A stretch of DNA of 64,000 bases from an uncultured bacterium (GTDB taxonomy: Bacteria > Pseudomonadota > Alphaproteobacteria > Sphingomonadales > Sphingomonadaceae): contig CALOGB020000126.1 in NCBI GenBank assembly GCA_942636505.2, positions 186,001-250,000 on the forward strand, in the 5' to 3' direction. Positions 17,106-26,300 of the stretch are shown one piece after another (position 1 is the stretch's first letter; each line of letters starts with the position of its first letter). The notes below the pieces were generated by a model. The model saw only the letters and a program-made list of their open reading frames with translations, was not told the DNA's origin and made no database searches. A program made the position numbers and the translations under genes.

Positions 17106-19031
17106 TTACCTCGAATGGTAGAAGTCATAGACCTGTTGCGCGACGCCCGCCGATACGCCGGGCGCCTGCTGGAGATCCTGCAAACTCGCGTTGCGCACTG
17201 CGCGGCCGGTGCCGAAGTGCATCAGCAACGCCTTCTTGCGCGCGGGGCCGATGCCGGGGACTTCGTCGAGCGGGCTGGCGCCGATCGCCTTGCTGCGCTT
17301 GTCACGGTGGACGCCGATCGCAAAGCGGTGGACCTCGTCGCGGAGGCGCTGGAGGTAGAACAGCACCGGCGCATTGACGGGGAGCTGGAACTCGCGGCCG
17401 TCGAGCATGTGGAACACCTCGCGGCCATCGCGGCCGTGTTCCGGTCCCTTGGCGATCCCGACCAGGCACACGTCCTCGACGCCGATCTCCTCGAGCGCGG
17501 CCTTGACCGTATTGAGCTGCCCCTTGCCGCCGTCGATCAGCACCAGGTCCGGCCAGTCGCCCGAATCTCGATCGGGGTCCTCGGCCTGCGCACGCGAGAA
17601 CCGGCGGGTGAAGACCTCACGCATCATCGCGAAATCGTCGCCCGGCGCGGTATCCTTGTTCTTGATATTGAACTTTCGATACTGGCCCTTCCGGAAGCCC
17701 TCGGGCCCCGCGACGACCATCGCGCCGGTCGCGGCGGTGCCCTGGATGTGGCTGTTGTCGTAGATCTCGATGCGCTCGGGTGGCTCCGCGAGGTCGAACA
17801 GGTCGGCGACTTCGCGAAGCAGCTTGGCCTGCGTGGTCGATTCGGCTTGCCTGCGTTCGATCGCCTCGATCGCGTTGCGCTTGGCCTGGTCCATCAGGCG
17901 GCGGCGATCACCCCGCTGCGGGACCTGCAACGTGATCTTGTAGCCGGCGCGTTCGCCTAGTGCTTCGGCCAGCAGCGCGCCTTCCGTCAGTTCGCGGTCG
18001 AGCAGGATCTGCTTGGGGGGCGGGACCTCCTCGTAGAACTGGCCGAGGAAGCTGGTCAGCACCTCGTCCTCGGGGACGTCGTTGGTGTGCTGCGGGAAGA
18101 AGCTGCGATGCCCCCAGTTCTGGCCGCCGCGGATGAAGAACGCCTGGATCCCGATCAGCCCGTCCTTGCACGCCATCGCGAAGATGTCGGCGTCGCCCAC
18201 GCCCTCCGCGTTGATCGCCTGCGTGCCCTGGATGAAGGTGAGCGCGCGGAGACGGTCGCGGAGCAGCGCCGCGAGTTCGAAGTCCATGTTCTCCGCGGCG
18301 GCCTGCATCTGCGCGCCGAGCTTGGCCTGCACGCCGGTCGACTTGCCGCCGAGGAACGCCTTCGCATCCTCGGTCAGTTCCCGGTACGCGGCCTCGTCGA
18401 TTCGGCCGACGCACGGCGCCGAGCACCGCTTGATCTGGTACAGCAGGCAGGGCCGGTCGCGGGTCTTGAAGAAGCTGTCGGTGCAACTGCGCAGGAGGAA
18501 CAGCTTCTGGAGCGCGTTGAGCGTGTTGTTGACCGACCCGGCGCTGGCGAACGGCCCGTAGTAATTGCCCTTTGCGCGCCGCGCGCCGCGGTGCTTCTGA
18601 ACGCGCGGGAAGGCGTGGTCGTCGCGCAGGAGGATGAACGGGAAGCTCTTATCGTCGCGTAGCAGCACGTTGTAGGCGGGGCGGTACCGCTTGATCAGCT
18701 GCGATTCGAGCAGCAGCGCCTCGGCCTCGTTGTTGGTGGTGACGATCGTCATCGACCGGGTCTGCGATACCATCCGCTGGAGGCGCTTGGTGAGGCGCTC
18801 GACCTGGACGTAGTTGGCAACGCGGTTCCGTAGCGCGCGCGCCTTGCCGACGTAGAGCACGTCGCCGCGCGCGTCCTGCATGCGGTAGACGCCGGGGCGG
18901 ATCGGCAGCGTGTCTAGCACGTTACGGATCGCCGCTACGCCGGCCGCGAGATCAGGCGCCTCGCCGCCGCCGCGGACGGCGAATGTGGACTTGTCTTCGT
19001 TGAACCGGTCGGGGGAATTGGGGGAGGACAT
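17106..19031 (-). CDS. uvrC: Excinuclease ABC subunit C
   Basis: Makes both incisions in nucleotide-excision repair with UvrA and UvrB. 641 residues: a GIY-YIG nuclease domain for the 3' cut ([20 protein letters not shown], about residues 45-64), the Cys-containing [20 protein letters not shown] and [10 protein letters not shown] block, a UVR/UvrB-interacting segment near 205-240, the RNase H-like endonuclease domain for the 5' cut ([31 protein letters not shown]), and C-terminal helix-hairpin-helix motifs ([24 protein letters not shown]). ATG 19029-19031 is a fitting start. Its upstream side is a long inverted repeat. Confidence 0.96.
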   Translation of the reverse strand: MSSPNSPDRFNEDKSTFAVRGGGEAPDLAAGVAAIRNVLDTLPIRPGVYRMQDARGDVLYVGKARALRNRVANYVQVERLTKRLQRMVSQTRSMTIVTTNNEAEALLLESQLIKRYRPAYNVLLRDDKSFPFILLRDDHAFPRVQKHRGARRAKGNYYGPFASAGSVNNTLNALQKLFLLRSCTDSFFKTRDRPCLLYQIKRCSAPCVGRIDEAAYRELTEDAKAFLGGKSTGVQAKLGAQMQAAAENMDFELAALLRDRLRALTFIQGTQAINAEGVGDADIFAMACKDGLIGIQAFFIRGGQNWGHRSFFPQHTNDVPEDEVLTSFLGQFYEEVPPPKQILLDRELTEGALLAEALGERAGYKITLQVPQRGDRRRLMDQAKRNAIEAIERRQAESTTQAKLLREVADLFDLAEPPERIEIYDNSHIQGTAATGAMVVAGPEGFRKGQYRKFNIKNKDTAPGDDFAMMREVFTRRFSRAQAEDPDRDSGDWPDLVLIDGGKGQLNTVKAALEEIGVEDVCLVGIAKGPEHGRDGREVFHMLDGREFQLPVNAPVLFYLQRLRDEVHRFAIGVHRDKRSKAIGASPLDEVPGIGPARKKALLMHFGTGRAVRNASLQDLQQAPGVSAGVAQQVYDFYHSR

Positions 19032-19097
19032 CGTTGAGGAATCTAGGGAGTGCGAGGGGGTTATGCCAGCGGTCGCCTTTGGCGCTGGAGAAGTGAT

Positions 19098-19337
19098 TTT
19101 CACGCGAAGGCGCAAAGGCGCAAAGAGAAGATCGATTTCGCGCAGAGGCGCAGAGGACGCTGAGAGTAAGGGCGATTGGAGCTGGCGTCTGCTTTCAAAC
19201 CGCCGGAGGCTTCTGATCCCTGTCGCAGTCCTAACACCAACCCGGACCGCAACACCTCCGCGCTCTCTGCGCCTCTGCGCCTCTGCGCCTCTGCGCGAAC
19301 AAAACCTTCTCTTCGCGCCTTTGCGCCTTCGCGTGAA
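19098..19337. repeat. 240-base nested inverted repeat (family H)
   Basis: The outer arm cacgcgaaggcgcaaaggcg (19101-19120, continuing caaagag) is reverse-complementary to tttgcgccttcgcgtg ending near 19335. The inner arms are short tandem units: gcgcagaggcgcagag at 19140-19155 against several copies of ctctgcgc at 19264-19297. The interior (~19170-19260) has no coding signal. This fills most of the 339-base gene-free gap 19032-19370 between uvrC and the SMR gene. No similar copy is seen elsewhere in the window. Confidence 0.85.
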
Positions 19338-19370
19338 TCAAACTTTTTCATGCCCTACGGGCAACGAGAG

Positions 19371-19691
19371 TCAGGTTTGGGCGAAGACCTTGGTGCCGAC
19401 GATGCCGACCACGGTCAGGGCCATGAAGCAGGCCTGGATGCCGCTGACCTTGTCGCCGAACAGGATGACGCCGCCGATGATGACGCCGATCGCCCCTGCT
19501 CCGGTCCAGATCGCGTAGGCGGTGCCGGCGGGGAGGCCGCGCATGGCGAGCGCGAGCAGGCCCATGTTGACGAAGCTTAGGATGATCGGGACGCTGGAGG
19601 CCTGCCACGTGGCGACGGTGGCCGCCCATTTCAGGCTGAGCGCCCAGCAAATTTCGGTGACGACGGCGACGGCGAGGATGAGCCAGGACAT
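19371..19691 (-). CDS. SMR exporter, SugE/Gdx type
   Basis: A 106-residue four-helix inner-membrane antiporter of the small multidrug resistance family. The essential proton/substrate glutamate is E13 (VVTEICWALSLKW), and LPAGTAYAIWTGAGAIG matches the SugE/Gdx subgroup, whose members export guanidinium in exchange for protons; EmrE-type drug exporters differ here. Single SMR gene, so it would work as an antiparallel homodimer. ATG 19689-19691 has GGAGA eight bases upstream, but that site is inside a hairpin (19698-19721). I do not see a convincing guanidine riboswitch. Confidence 0.9.
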   Translation of the reverse strand: MSWLILAVAVVTEICWALSLKWAATVATWQASSVPIILSFVNMGLLALAMRGLPAGTAYAIWTGAGAIGVIIGGVILFGDKVSGIQACFMALTVVGIVGTKVFAQT

Positions 19692-19697
19692 AGGTGT

Positions 19698-19721
19698 TCT
19701 CCAACGGGCTCAGATTGGAGA
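19698..19721 (-). promoter_or_regulatory. Hairpin covering the SMR ribosome-binding site
   Basis: On the minus-strand transcript TCTCCAA (19715-19721) pairs perfectly over 7 bp with TTGGAGA (19698-19704), loop of 10 nt. The 3' arm contains GGAG, the Shine-Dalgarno sequence of the SMR gene. Folding would hide the ribosome site, so this may be a translational control element; the ligand or trigger, if any, is unknown. Confidence 0.45.
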
Positions 19722-19788
19722 CTCGGCCGCCGGAAACCCGGGAAGAGACGGCCGTCTGTGCAAAACAGGAAAAGCGCCAAGCCAACTA

Positions 19789-19870
19789 CCGTTCCCTCGC
19801 GGAGGCGGGGGTCCAGGGTTGCAGGCGCTGTCCTATGAGATCCTGGGCCCCCGCCTTCGCGGGGGAACGG
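19789..19870. repeat. Two-armed palindromic element, family D (longer spacer)
   Basis: ccgttccctcgcggaggcgg at the left and ccgccttcgcgggggaacgg at the right are near-perfect reverse complements, with ccagg / cctgg inside. It is downstream of atpF and upstream of the SMR gene. Confidence 0.8.
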
Positions 19871-19887
19871 CAGCGCTTCGAGCGCTG
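19871..19887 (-). terminator. Hairpin after the Fo operon
   Basis: CAGCGCT-TCG-AGCGCTG is a perfect 7-bp stem with a 3-base loop, beginning 8 bases past the atpF stop on the minus strand. There is no T-run, so it may act with the adjoining repeat rather than as a classical intrinsic terminator. Confidence 0.45.
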
Positions 19888-19894
19888 CCCCCGG

Positions 19895-20512
19895 TTAGTT
19901 CAGGCGGCTGAGGCCCGAGATCGAGCGGTCGACCATCATGCGGTCGGCGGCGGCGTCGTGGTGCTCGGCGATGAGGATACCGGCAGCCTTCGCCGCAGCA
20001 TCCGCCGCGCGCGCGCGGACCTCGGCGATCGCGGCGCGCTCGGCGGCAGCGATCTTGTCCTCGGCCATCTTCGCGCGACGGGTCATGAGGTCCTCGGCAC
20101 CAGCCTTGGCCTTGGCAATGATCGCCGCGGCTTCGTGGTGCGCGTGGGCCTTCATGGCTTCGGCTTCGACGTGCGCGGTCTTGGCCTTTGCCTCGTATTC
20201 GGTGCGGATCGCCTCGGCTTCGGCACGGAGCGCCTTGGCTTCGTCGAGCTGCGTGCGGATGCCGGCGATGCGCGTGTCGAGCATCTTGCCGATCATGCCT
20301 GGAACCTTCTTCCAGATCATTAGCAGGATGACGACGATCATCGCCACCGCGACCCAGCCGGTCGAGGTCAGACCGAGCGCGGTCGGATCGGACACATGCT
20401 CAACGCCGCCGGGCGCAGTCGTGTGACCCTGGAGGCCCTGGTTGTCGATCGCACCCTCGGGCGCCATGCCCTCGCCGTGGATGACCTTTGCGGCCGAATC
20501 TGGATTAGCCAT
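19895..20512 (-). CDS. atpF: ATP synthase Fo subunit b
   Basis: Peripheral-stalk subunit of F1Fo ATP synthase. 205 residues: a ~50-residue N-terminal extension rich in Gly, Ala and Glu, one membrane helix (TGWVAVAMIVVILLMIWKK, ~residues 50-68), then a long Ala/Glu/Lys coiled coil (LDTRIAGIRTQLDEAKALRA onwards) that reaches the delta subunit. It is the last gene of atpI-B-E-F'-F; its start ATG 20510-20512 overlaps the upstream b' gene by 8 bases. Confidence 0.93.
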   Translation of the reverse strand: MANPDSAAKVIHGEGMAPEGAIDNQGLQGHTTAPGGVEHVSDPTALGLTSTGWVAVAMIVVILLMIWKKVPGMIGKMLDTRIAGIRTQLDEAKALRAEAEAIRTEYEAKAKTAHVEAEAMKAHAHHEAAAIIAKAKAGAEDLMTRRAKMAEDKIAAAERAAIAEVRARAADAAAKAAGILIAEHHDAAADRMMVDRSISGLSRLN

Positions 20513-20999
20513 GCGCCGTCGTCCTGCGTACCGCGTCGGTCGCCGCGTCCAGGCTGACCTGGAGGCCGGCTACCTTGGCGGCCAATTGCTGTGCTGCTTC
20601 GGCGGCGACACCCTGCAAGTTCGAGAGCGCCTCGGCCTTCGCGTTCGCGACCGCCAGATCGTGATGACCCAGACGCTCGGCGAGTTCGGCGTCGGCCGCA
20701 TGGACCTGCTGCTCGAACGCGGTCGCCGCACGCTTCGCAGCGGCAGCCGTCTCGGCCTGCGCCGCAACGCGGGCCGCGTCCATTTCGGCCTGCCAGTTCG
20801 CCTGGACCGTATCGGCCTGCGTACGGGCAGCGACCGCTGCCGCCAGATCACCCGCGATTCGGCCTTCGCGCGAGTCCACGTTGGACACGATCTTTGGCAC
20901 CATTCCCTTGCCGATCCCGAAATACAGGATGCCGAAGGTGAGGAGCAGCCAGAAGATCTGCGAGGCGTAGGTAGCGGCTATCTGGGAAATCTGGGGCAT
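20505..20999 (-). CDS. atpF': ATP synthase Fo subunit b'
   Basis: The second b-type stalk subunit, as in photosynthetic bacteria and alphaproteobacteria, forming a b/b' heterodimer with the following gene. 164 residues: a membrane helix at ~residues 10-32 (SQIFWLLLTFGILYFGIGKG) and an Ala-rich coiled coil. Start ATG 20997-20999 has AAGGA upstream; earlier codons to 21041 are not conserved. It follows the c subunit by about 55 bases. Confidence 0.92.
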   Translation of the reverse strand: MPQISQIAATYASQIFWLLLTFGILYFGIGKGMVPKIVSNVDSREGRIAGDLAAAVAARTQADTVQANWQAEMDAARVAAQAETAAAAKRAATAFEQQVHAADAELAERLGHHDLAVANAKAEALSNLQGVAAEAAQQLAAKVAGLQVSLDAATDAVRRTTAHG

Positions 21000-21053
21000 G
21001 TCGGTCCTTCGTGAAACGGCCGGGCGCGGTCGCCCGGCCAATTCAGCGAGTTG

Positions 21054-21281
21054 TTAGGCGACGAACACGAGGATGATCATCGTGACGAAGGCGAGCAGAC
21101 CGAGAAGCTCGGCTGCTGCGAAACCGATGAACAGACGGCCCTGCTGGCTGTCGGCTGCGCCCGGGTTACGGAGAGCGCCGGCGAGGAACTGCGCGAACAC
21201 GTTGCCCACGCCGAGTGCTGCGAGGCCCATGCCGATCGCTGCGAGGCCGGCACCGATCATCTTTGCTGCTTGTGCGTCCAT
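21054..21281 (-). CDS. atpE: ATP synthase Fo subunit c
   Basis: The 75-residue proteolipid that forms the rotating c-ring: two membrane helices joined by a polar loop (RNPGAADSQQGR, residues 39-50). The proton-carrying carboxylate is E58 in FAAAELLGL; there is no Na-binding signature (Gln/Ser-Thr pattern), so it is a proton type. It lies between atpB and b' in the Fo operon. Confidence 0.96.
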   Translation of the reverse strand: MDAQAAKMIGAGLAAIGMGLAALGVGNVFAQFLAGALRNPGAADSQQGRLFIGFAAAELLGLLAFVTMIILVFVA

Positions 21282-21320
21282 GGTAAATTCCCTTTGAAGA
21301 TCAGTTGGTAAATAGAAAAC

Positions 21321-22112
21321 TTAGTGAAGGTTAACCGCGTCGTTCAGATAGACCGACGTCAGCAACGCGAACACGTATGCCTGGATCGCGGCGACCAGCA
21401 GCTCGAGCAGCGTGATGCCGATCATCAGCAGCATGCTCGGCGCGCTCACCAGACCGATATACATCCCGCCGAGGTTCAGGCCGTTGATCACGAACGCGGC
21501 CAGCACCTTGAGCAGGATATGCCCTGCGGTCATCGCCACGAACAGTCGCAGACCGAGCGAGAACGGACGCACCAGGAACGACATCAGCTCGACCACGAAG
21601 ATCAGCGGGATCATCAGTGCGGGCGTACCGCTCGGCACGAACAGCGAGAAGAAGTGGAAGCCGTGCTTGCCGAAGCCGACGAGCAGCACGATCGCAAAGC
21701 TGATCAGCGCCAACACGCCGGTGACGGTCATGTGGCTGGTCACGGTGAACGGATGCACGCCGGGGACGATGCCGAACGGCAGGAGCCCGATGATGTTCGC
21801 GAACAGGATGAACATGAACAGCGAGAAGACGTAGGGCACGAAGCGCTTGCCGCCGGGGCCGACATTCTGCTCGAGCATCCCCGAGATGAAGCCGGTAAAG
21901 CCCTCGACCGCCATCTGCCAGCGACCGGGCACGAGCTCGCGCTTCATGCCACCGATCATGAACGCCCAAAGCACGACCAGCGTCACCACCATCCACAATG
22001 CGGAATTGGTGAACGACAGGTCATAGCCACCAACGATCCAGCGCGAGCCGAACGCCGGCTCGATCAGGAACTGGTGCATCGGATCGATCTTGCCGCCCTG
22101 TTCTGCCGCCAC
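21321..22112 (-). CDS. atpB: ATP synthase Fo subunit a
   Basis: The proton-channel subunit, 263 residues with five to six membrane helices. The essential arginine is R189 in RPFSLGLRLFVAMTAGH, facing the c-ring carboxylate; LLVAAIQAYVFALLTSVYL near the C-terminus is the conserved Gln-bearing helix. The start is GTG 22110-22112 with AGGGA upstream; ATG 22079 (MHQFLIEPAF) is the alternative, eleven codons on. It follows atpI by 37 bases. Confidence 0.95.
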   Translation of the reverse strand: MAAEQGGKIDPMHQFLIEPAFGSRWIVGGYDLSFTNSALWMVVTLVVLWAFMIGGMKRELVPGRWQMAVEGFTGFISGMLEQNVGPGGKRFVPYVFSLFMFILFANIIGLLPFGIVPGVHPFTVTSHMTVTGVLALISFAIVLLVGFGKHGFHFFSLFVPSGTPALMIPLIFVVELMSFLVRPFSLGLRLFVAMTAGHILLKVLAAFVINGLNLGGMYIGLVSAPSMLLMIGITLLELLVAAIQAYVFALLTSVYLNDAVNLH

Positions 22113-22149
22113 GTGGAATCCCTGCCGTCTTGATACGACAAACGCCCGG

Positions 22150-22470
22150 TTACTCCGGGCGTTCGCCTGAAATTCGAATGATCTGCCTGAACGCGACCGC
22201 TATCCCGAGGAACAGCAGCACGATCAGTCCCCAAGGGCCAGTGCCGAACCAGCGGTCTATCAACCACCCGATCAGCGCACTGCCGACGAGACTCCCGATA
22301 AGAGCGGAAATGACGCGATTGCCTTGCGAGTAACCCCGCTCGGCATCCGCCCCCTTCTGCCCCTTTGCGAGCGTTTCCCGATGCTGCGCCTCTCGCAATC
22401 GCTCATCGAGCGCGGAAAGTCGCGGATCTTCAACACCCTGGGGGTCCTGTCCGGGTTCGATCTCCGCCAC
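22150..22470 (-). CDS. atpI: ATP synthase assembly protein AtpI
   Basis: Small membrane protein that aids c-ring assembly, first gene of the Fo operon. 106 residues: an acidic/charged N-terminal part and a two-helix membrane domain (VISALIGSLVGSALIGWLID, then GPWGLIVLLFLGIAVAFRQI), the AtpI/Atp1-family pattern with the basic FRQI end. The GTG start 22468-22470 is decided by GGAGG 7 nt upstream; the longer frame to 22533 has no such site. Confidence 0.88.
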   Translation of the reverse strand: MAEIEPGQDPQGVEDPRLSALDERLREAQHRETLAKGQKGADAERGYSQGNRVISALIGSLVGSALIGWLIDRWFGTGPWGLIVLLFLGIAVAFRQIIRISGERPE

Positions 22471-22542
22471 GCACGTTCCTCCACCTGATTTCGCATCGGG
22501 GAGGAAGCAAGCAGCGACGAGCGATCCCGCCAAGGCGCGGTC

Positions 22543-22571
22543 CGTTTAGAAAAGGGGGGGGTGCAAGTCAA
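22543..22571 (-). promoter_or_regulatory. Candidate promoter of the Fo operon with G8 tract
   Basis: On the minus strand TTGACT (22566-22571) and TAAACG (22543-22548) are separated by exactly 17 bases, a good sigma70-type fit, 73 bases upstream of the atpI GTG. Eight consecutive G (plus strand 22554-22561) make up almost half of the spacer. Promoter activity is inferred from sequence only. Confidence 0.5.
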
Positions 22572-22629
22572 CCGGTGTGACAGGGGTGTCATTAATCGAG
22601 GCGGCGGAGGGATTGGGCCAACCCTACTT

Positions 22630-22739
22630 CTTCCCCCACCCTGGAAGGGAGGGGCCGGGGGTGGGTCGGCCGGTTGGCTGGCGTCACGGATCCCAAGCAG
22701 CCTACCCACCCCCAGCCCCTCCCTTGTCAGGGAGGGGAA
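22630..22739. repeat. Two-armed palindromic element, family A
   Basis: Left ccctggaagggaggggccgg with gggtgggtcgg, right cctacccacccccagcccct and cagggagggga. It separates the end of ydbL from the promoter of the Fo operon. Confidence 0.85.
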
Positions 22740-22748
22740 CACGTTAGG

Positions 22749-23126
22749 TCAAACGCAGCGCGAATCGCGGTCGGGGGCGCCGGCGGTGCGGGTCTTCCAG
22801 ACACCGTTCGGCGTCTTGTACTTCTCGCCGGGGTTGGTCTGCAGGATCAGGTTGCAGCCACTCGTGAACGCAAGCTGCTCGACCGTCGCACCGCTCGCCT
22901 GCGCCTTCTGCGTATAGGCCGACTTGCGCTGGATATTGATGTTGTTGACCAGCGCGCGGAGGTCGCCACTCGCCGCGCCGACGAGTCCGAGATACCCGTC
23001 GGGCTGCTCGCCGACCTCGCCCCCGGCACGCGCCGCGGCATAGGCCGGATCGCGCTGCGCCGACGCCGCCACCGAAAGGCCGCCGAGAACCGCGGCTGCG
23101 GCAATCATGACACTGACCTTCTTCAT
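22749..23126 (-). CDS. ydbL: YdbL family periplasmic protein (DUF1318)
   Basis: A 125-residue exported protein: signal peptide residues 1-23 (ending ASAQ), then a DUF1318 domain with DGYLGLV and the NNINIQRKSAYTQKAQ block. In E. coli YdbL is a periplasmic helper of the YdbH-YnbE bridge. It ends with a pair of cysteines (SGC and DSRC), which could form a disulfide. Its ATG is one base after the ynbE stop, so the three genes ydbH-ynbE-ydbL are translationally coupled. Confidence 0.88.
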   Translation of the reverse strand: MKKVSVMIAAAAVLGGLSVAASAQRDPAYAAARAGGEVGEQPDGYLGLVGAASGDLRALVNNINIQRKSAYTQKAQASGATVEQLAFTSGCNLILQTNPGEKYKTPNGVWKTRTAGAPDRDSRCV

Positions 23127-23127
23127 C

Positions 23128-23355
23128 TTAGAATATCCCCGGATTCTGCTGGATCAACGATTTCGCCTCGCCATCGAGACGATAGACCACTTCCTGCGTG
23201 ACGTTGATGTTGAGGTTGATCTCGATCGGCTTGTCGGGCGCCGACACGTTGATGCAGCCCGGCAAGGCCGCCGTCAGCCCGATTAGTGCGATCGTCCTCG
23301 TCATCATCTGCAAGATCGGCCTTTGCTCCAGCTTCTTCAATCCTGTTTCGGTCAT
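23128..23355 (-). CDS. ynbE: YnbE family outer-membrane lipoprotein
   Basis: A 75-residue lipoprotein: lipobox ALPGC with Cys34, followed by PDKPIEINLNINVTQEVVYRL, the YnbE core thought to add a strand to YdbH at the outer membrane. ATG 23353-23355 overlaps the ydbH stop as ATGA and has AGGA eight bases upstream; ATGs at 23307 and 23304 would give a more typical short signal peptide. Confidence 0.88.
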   Translation of the reverse strand: MTETGLKKLEQRPILQMMTRTIALIGLTAALPGCINVSAPDKPIEINLNINVTQEVVYRLDGEAKSLIQQNPGIF

Positions 23356-26300
23356 GGCACGATCCTGCTTGCGGGAGGCTGAATGGTTGGGGGTTTCGGG
23401 GGCGGCGCCGACTGCTGTTGCAGCAAAGCCGGCAGGTTGCGCTGGATCAGCCGCTTCGGATCGTAGAAGCTCTGCGCCGAATCGAGCAGCCCGCGGAACG
23501 GCGCCTTGATCCGAATATTGAAAATGAACGGCAGTTTCTGCAGGCGACGGACGATGAAGTTCGCCTTTGCGCCCTCTCCCTGACTAATCCCGGCGAACCG
23601 CACGTCGGTGACCATCTCGCCCGCGAGCGGCCCGTTCATGCCGACTCGCAACGACTGGTAGCGGAGCGATTTCAGCGCCTGGAACGCGATGTTCGCCCAG
23701 ACGCCGAGATCCTTCTGGCTGAGGTCGCCGACATAGGCGAGCGTCCCGCCGCCCGGCCGGACGCGCAGGTCGCCGCCTTCGATCCGACCGCCGGTCTCGT
23801 CGAAGATCATCGGCAGCACGCCGTCGAAGATCCCCGTCGCGTCGAGATTCTTGAAATCGAACTGTTGCAAGAACTGGTCGGCCGCCATGTTGGCGACGTG
23901 GAACGTCATCCGCCGCTCCGACTGCGCGGAGAAATCGAGCAACGTCGGATCGAGCGTCAACGATCCCCCCGCGAACGGCCACCGCCCGCCCTCAACGCGC
24001 ACGCGCGCACCCGGGAGCGTCTGGTAGCTGATCGTGCCGTCGGTGACCGGGATGCCGGGGTTTAGCGTCCGGATCGTCGCCACCTGCCCCGGTGCGCTCT
24101 GGAGGTTGAGCAGATCGGTGAAGCGGATCTCGGTGGCGATTCCCGTGACCGGGCCGAACGCGGCGGCGAGATCGGTGCCGGCGGTGCGGAACACGCCATT
24201 GCTCGTCACGCCGTCGGGGTTCCACGCGATATGCCCCTCGCCACTGACCGATCCGTTGACGTCGGCAATCACACCGAAGGTCAGCGGGGTCAGCGCGTCG
24301 GGTTGCAATCTGTCCTTGGCGAACGCGATCGCGGGCACGTTCAGGTCGGCCTTGCCTGCGCCGGCGCCGAGTGCGTGGGTCAGCGTGACGTCGGCGACCT
24401 TGGTGTTGGTGGACGGCTCGAACAGCGTGCCCGCCGCGGTGATCGCGCCGTTGACCAGCGCGAGCGTCACGGTGCGCGCGGCGAGCGGCTTGAAACGCGG
24501 AGTCGGTGCGGCATCGGATACCCCCATCGCTCCGGTGAGGTTGAGCGCGCCATTGACGAGCGTCCAGTCGCCGGCCGCCTCGCCGAGCAGCAGCGGCACG
24601 TTGGCGATCTGTCCCGAGCCACCCGTGAACGCGCCTGCCACGCCCTGCCCGGTCATGCGGCCGGTGATAGTGGCGAAGTCAAGTCGCGTGACACGTTCGG
24701 GTGCGCCGATCCGGGTCTGCACGCCGTCGATTGCAAAGCCGCGATCCGCCAGCCGCACGGTCGCTCCCGCGGTCGCGAGCGTGATCGGGGTAGTGCCGAG
24801 TCGCCCACCCAGCTTGGCCGCGGCGATCTTCGCGCCGCCGCTGACCCGCGCGCCGTTGACTTGCACCAGCGCGCCGTCCACCGGGCACAAGGTCAGCCGC
24901 GACGGATCGAGCACGAGGCCGGAGATCGCAAAGCGCTGGACTGCCAAAGGCGCGCAACCGGTGTTGACGACCAGCCGCCCGCGACCGTCCCAAAGCGCCA
25001 CAACCGGCATCGACAGCCCGTCGACCCGGTTGCCGGGACCGCCCGCACCGATCGGTCCTCCGAGCGTGACGCGCGTCACGATCGAGGTCGCCCCGCCCGG
25101 CGTCGCGCTGAAGGTGACGGGGGTCAGCGCCAGCCGCGCATCCCCCGCCGAATAGGGCGCGATGGTGGCCACGCCGCGGATCGCCGCGCCTGGTTTCGCC
25201 TGCGCCAACGACACGCGCGCCTCTGGCAAGCCGCCGCCGCGCACCGCGAGAACCGTGTCGAGTCGCACCCCGCCGTTCGGCCAGCCGAACGCGACCCCGC
25301 TGCCGCCACCGAGCGCTACACGCGCACCGCTGGCGGAGGCAAGCGCCAGACGCGACAGCACGGCCTTGCCGCGTCCGCCATCGATCTGCACCCGCAGGTC
25401 GGCGTCCGCGGCAAATCCGCGTCCCGCCTTCTTGACCGCTTGCGTGATCGCCATTGCCAATGGCGCTACGGGCGTGCCCGCGGCCGCACCGTCGATTCCG
25501 GCCAGCCCTGCGAGTCGCTTCTGCGCCACGGCAGCCCCGCTCGCCTGGACGCGCCCGTCGAACGCGATCTGTTGGCCTATCCGGTAGGTGCCCGCGAACG
25601 AGACCCGCCGCGCCCCGCCCTCGGTGGTGCGAACCGTGTCGGTGACGATGTTCGCCTTGCCGCCGGTCGCCGCCGCGCTTCCGGAGAAGTCGATCGTGCC
25701 CCCAGCACCCGCCAACGTCGCACCCGGCGTCCGTGCTGCGCCAGTCTTGAGCGTCGCCTTACCCTGCCAGCGATCGAGCGCGGCGGAGAGTCCGACGTCC
25801 AGATCGGCCACGATCCGCTCGGCCTGCGTCGTCCCGCAGGCGAGCCGGGATACGCGCGCCGGCCCCTTGATCGTCGGTTTCGCCGCGTCGATTCGCAACT
25901 TCACCGTCGCCGCGAGTCGATCGATCACGCATCCGCCAACATCGAGCCGCTCGCTGATCGCCGCCAGCGACCCGCGGAACCCGTCGTCGAGCTTGCCGGA
26001 GCCCGCCAGCTTCAGTCCGACGATCCCCTGCGGAGCCTCCAGCCGCATCCGCCCGTCAGCGACCGAGACGTCGAGCGCGGGCAACGCGAACGGCTTCCCC
26101 GAAGGCGCCGGCAACAACTTGTCGATCGCGCCGAGCGACACCTTGCCGTCCACCAGCCGCCCGCGCAGCCGGACCTTCCCCGCGCGCACACCCTCCAGAT
26201 ACGGGCCCGACAACCCGACGCCGGTCCGCGTCTCGACCCAGTCGGCGACCAGATCGGGATGCGCCGGATCGCCGATCACGACGTTCGTCAATCGCTGGCC

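Noticed and set aside
19692..19788. Guanidine riboswitch upstream of the SMR exporter
   Set aside because: Words resembling ykkC elements (GGTTTCCG, GCCCG) are present, but their order and spacing do not match class I, II or III; only the simple hairpin is supported.
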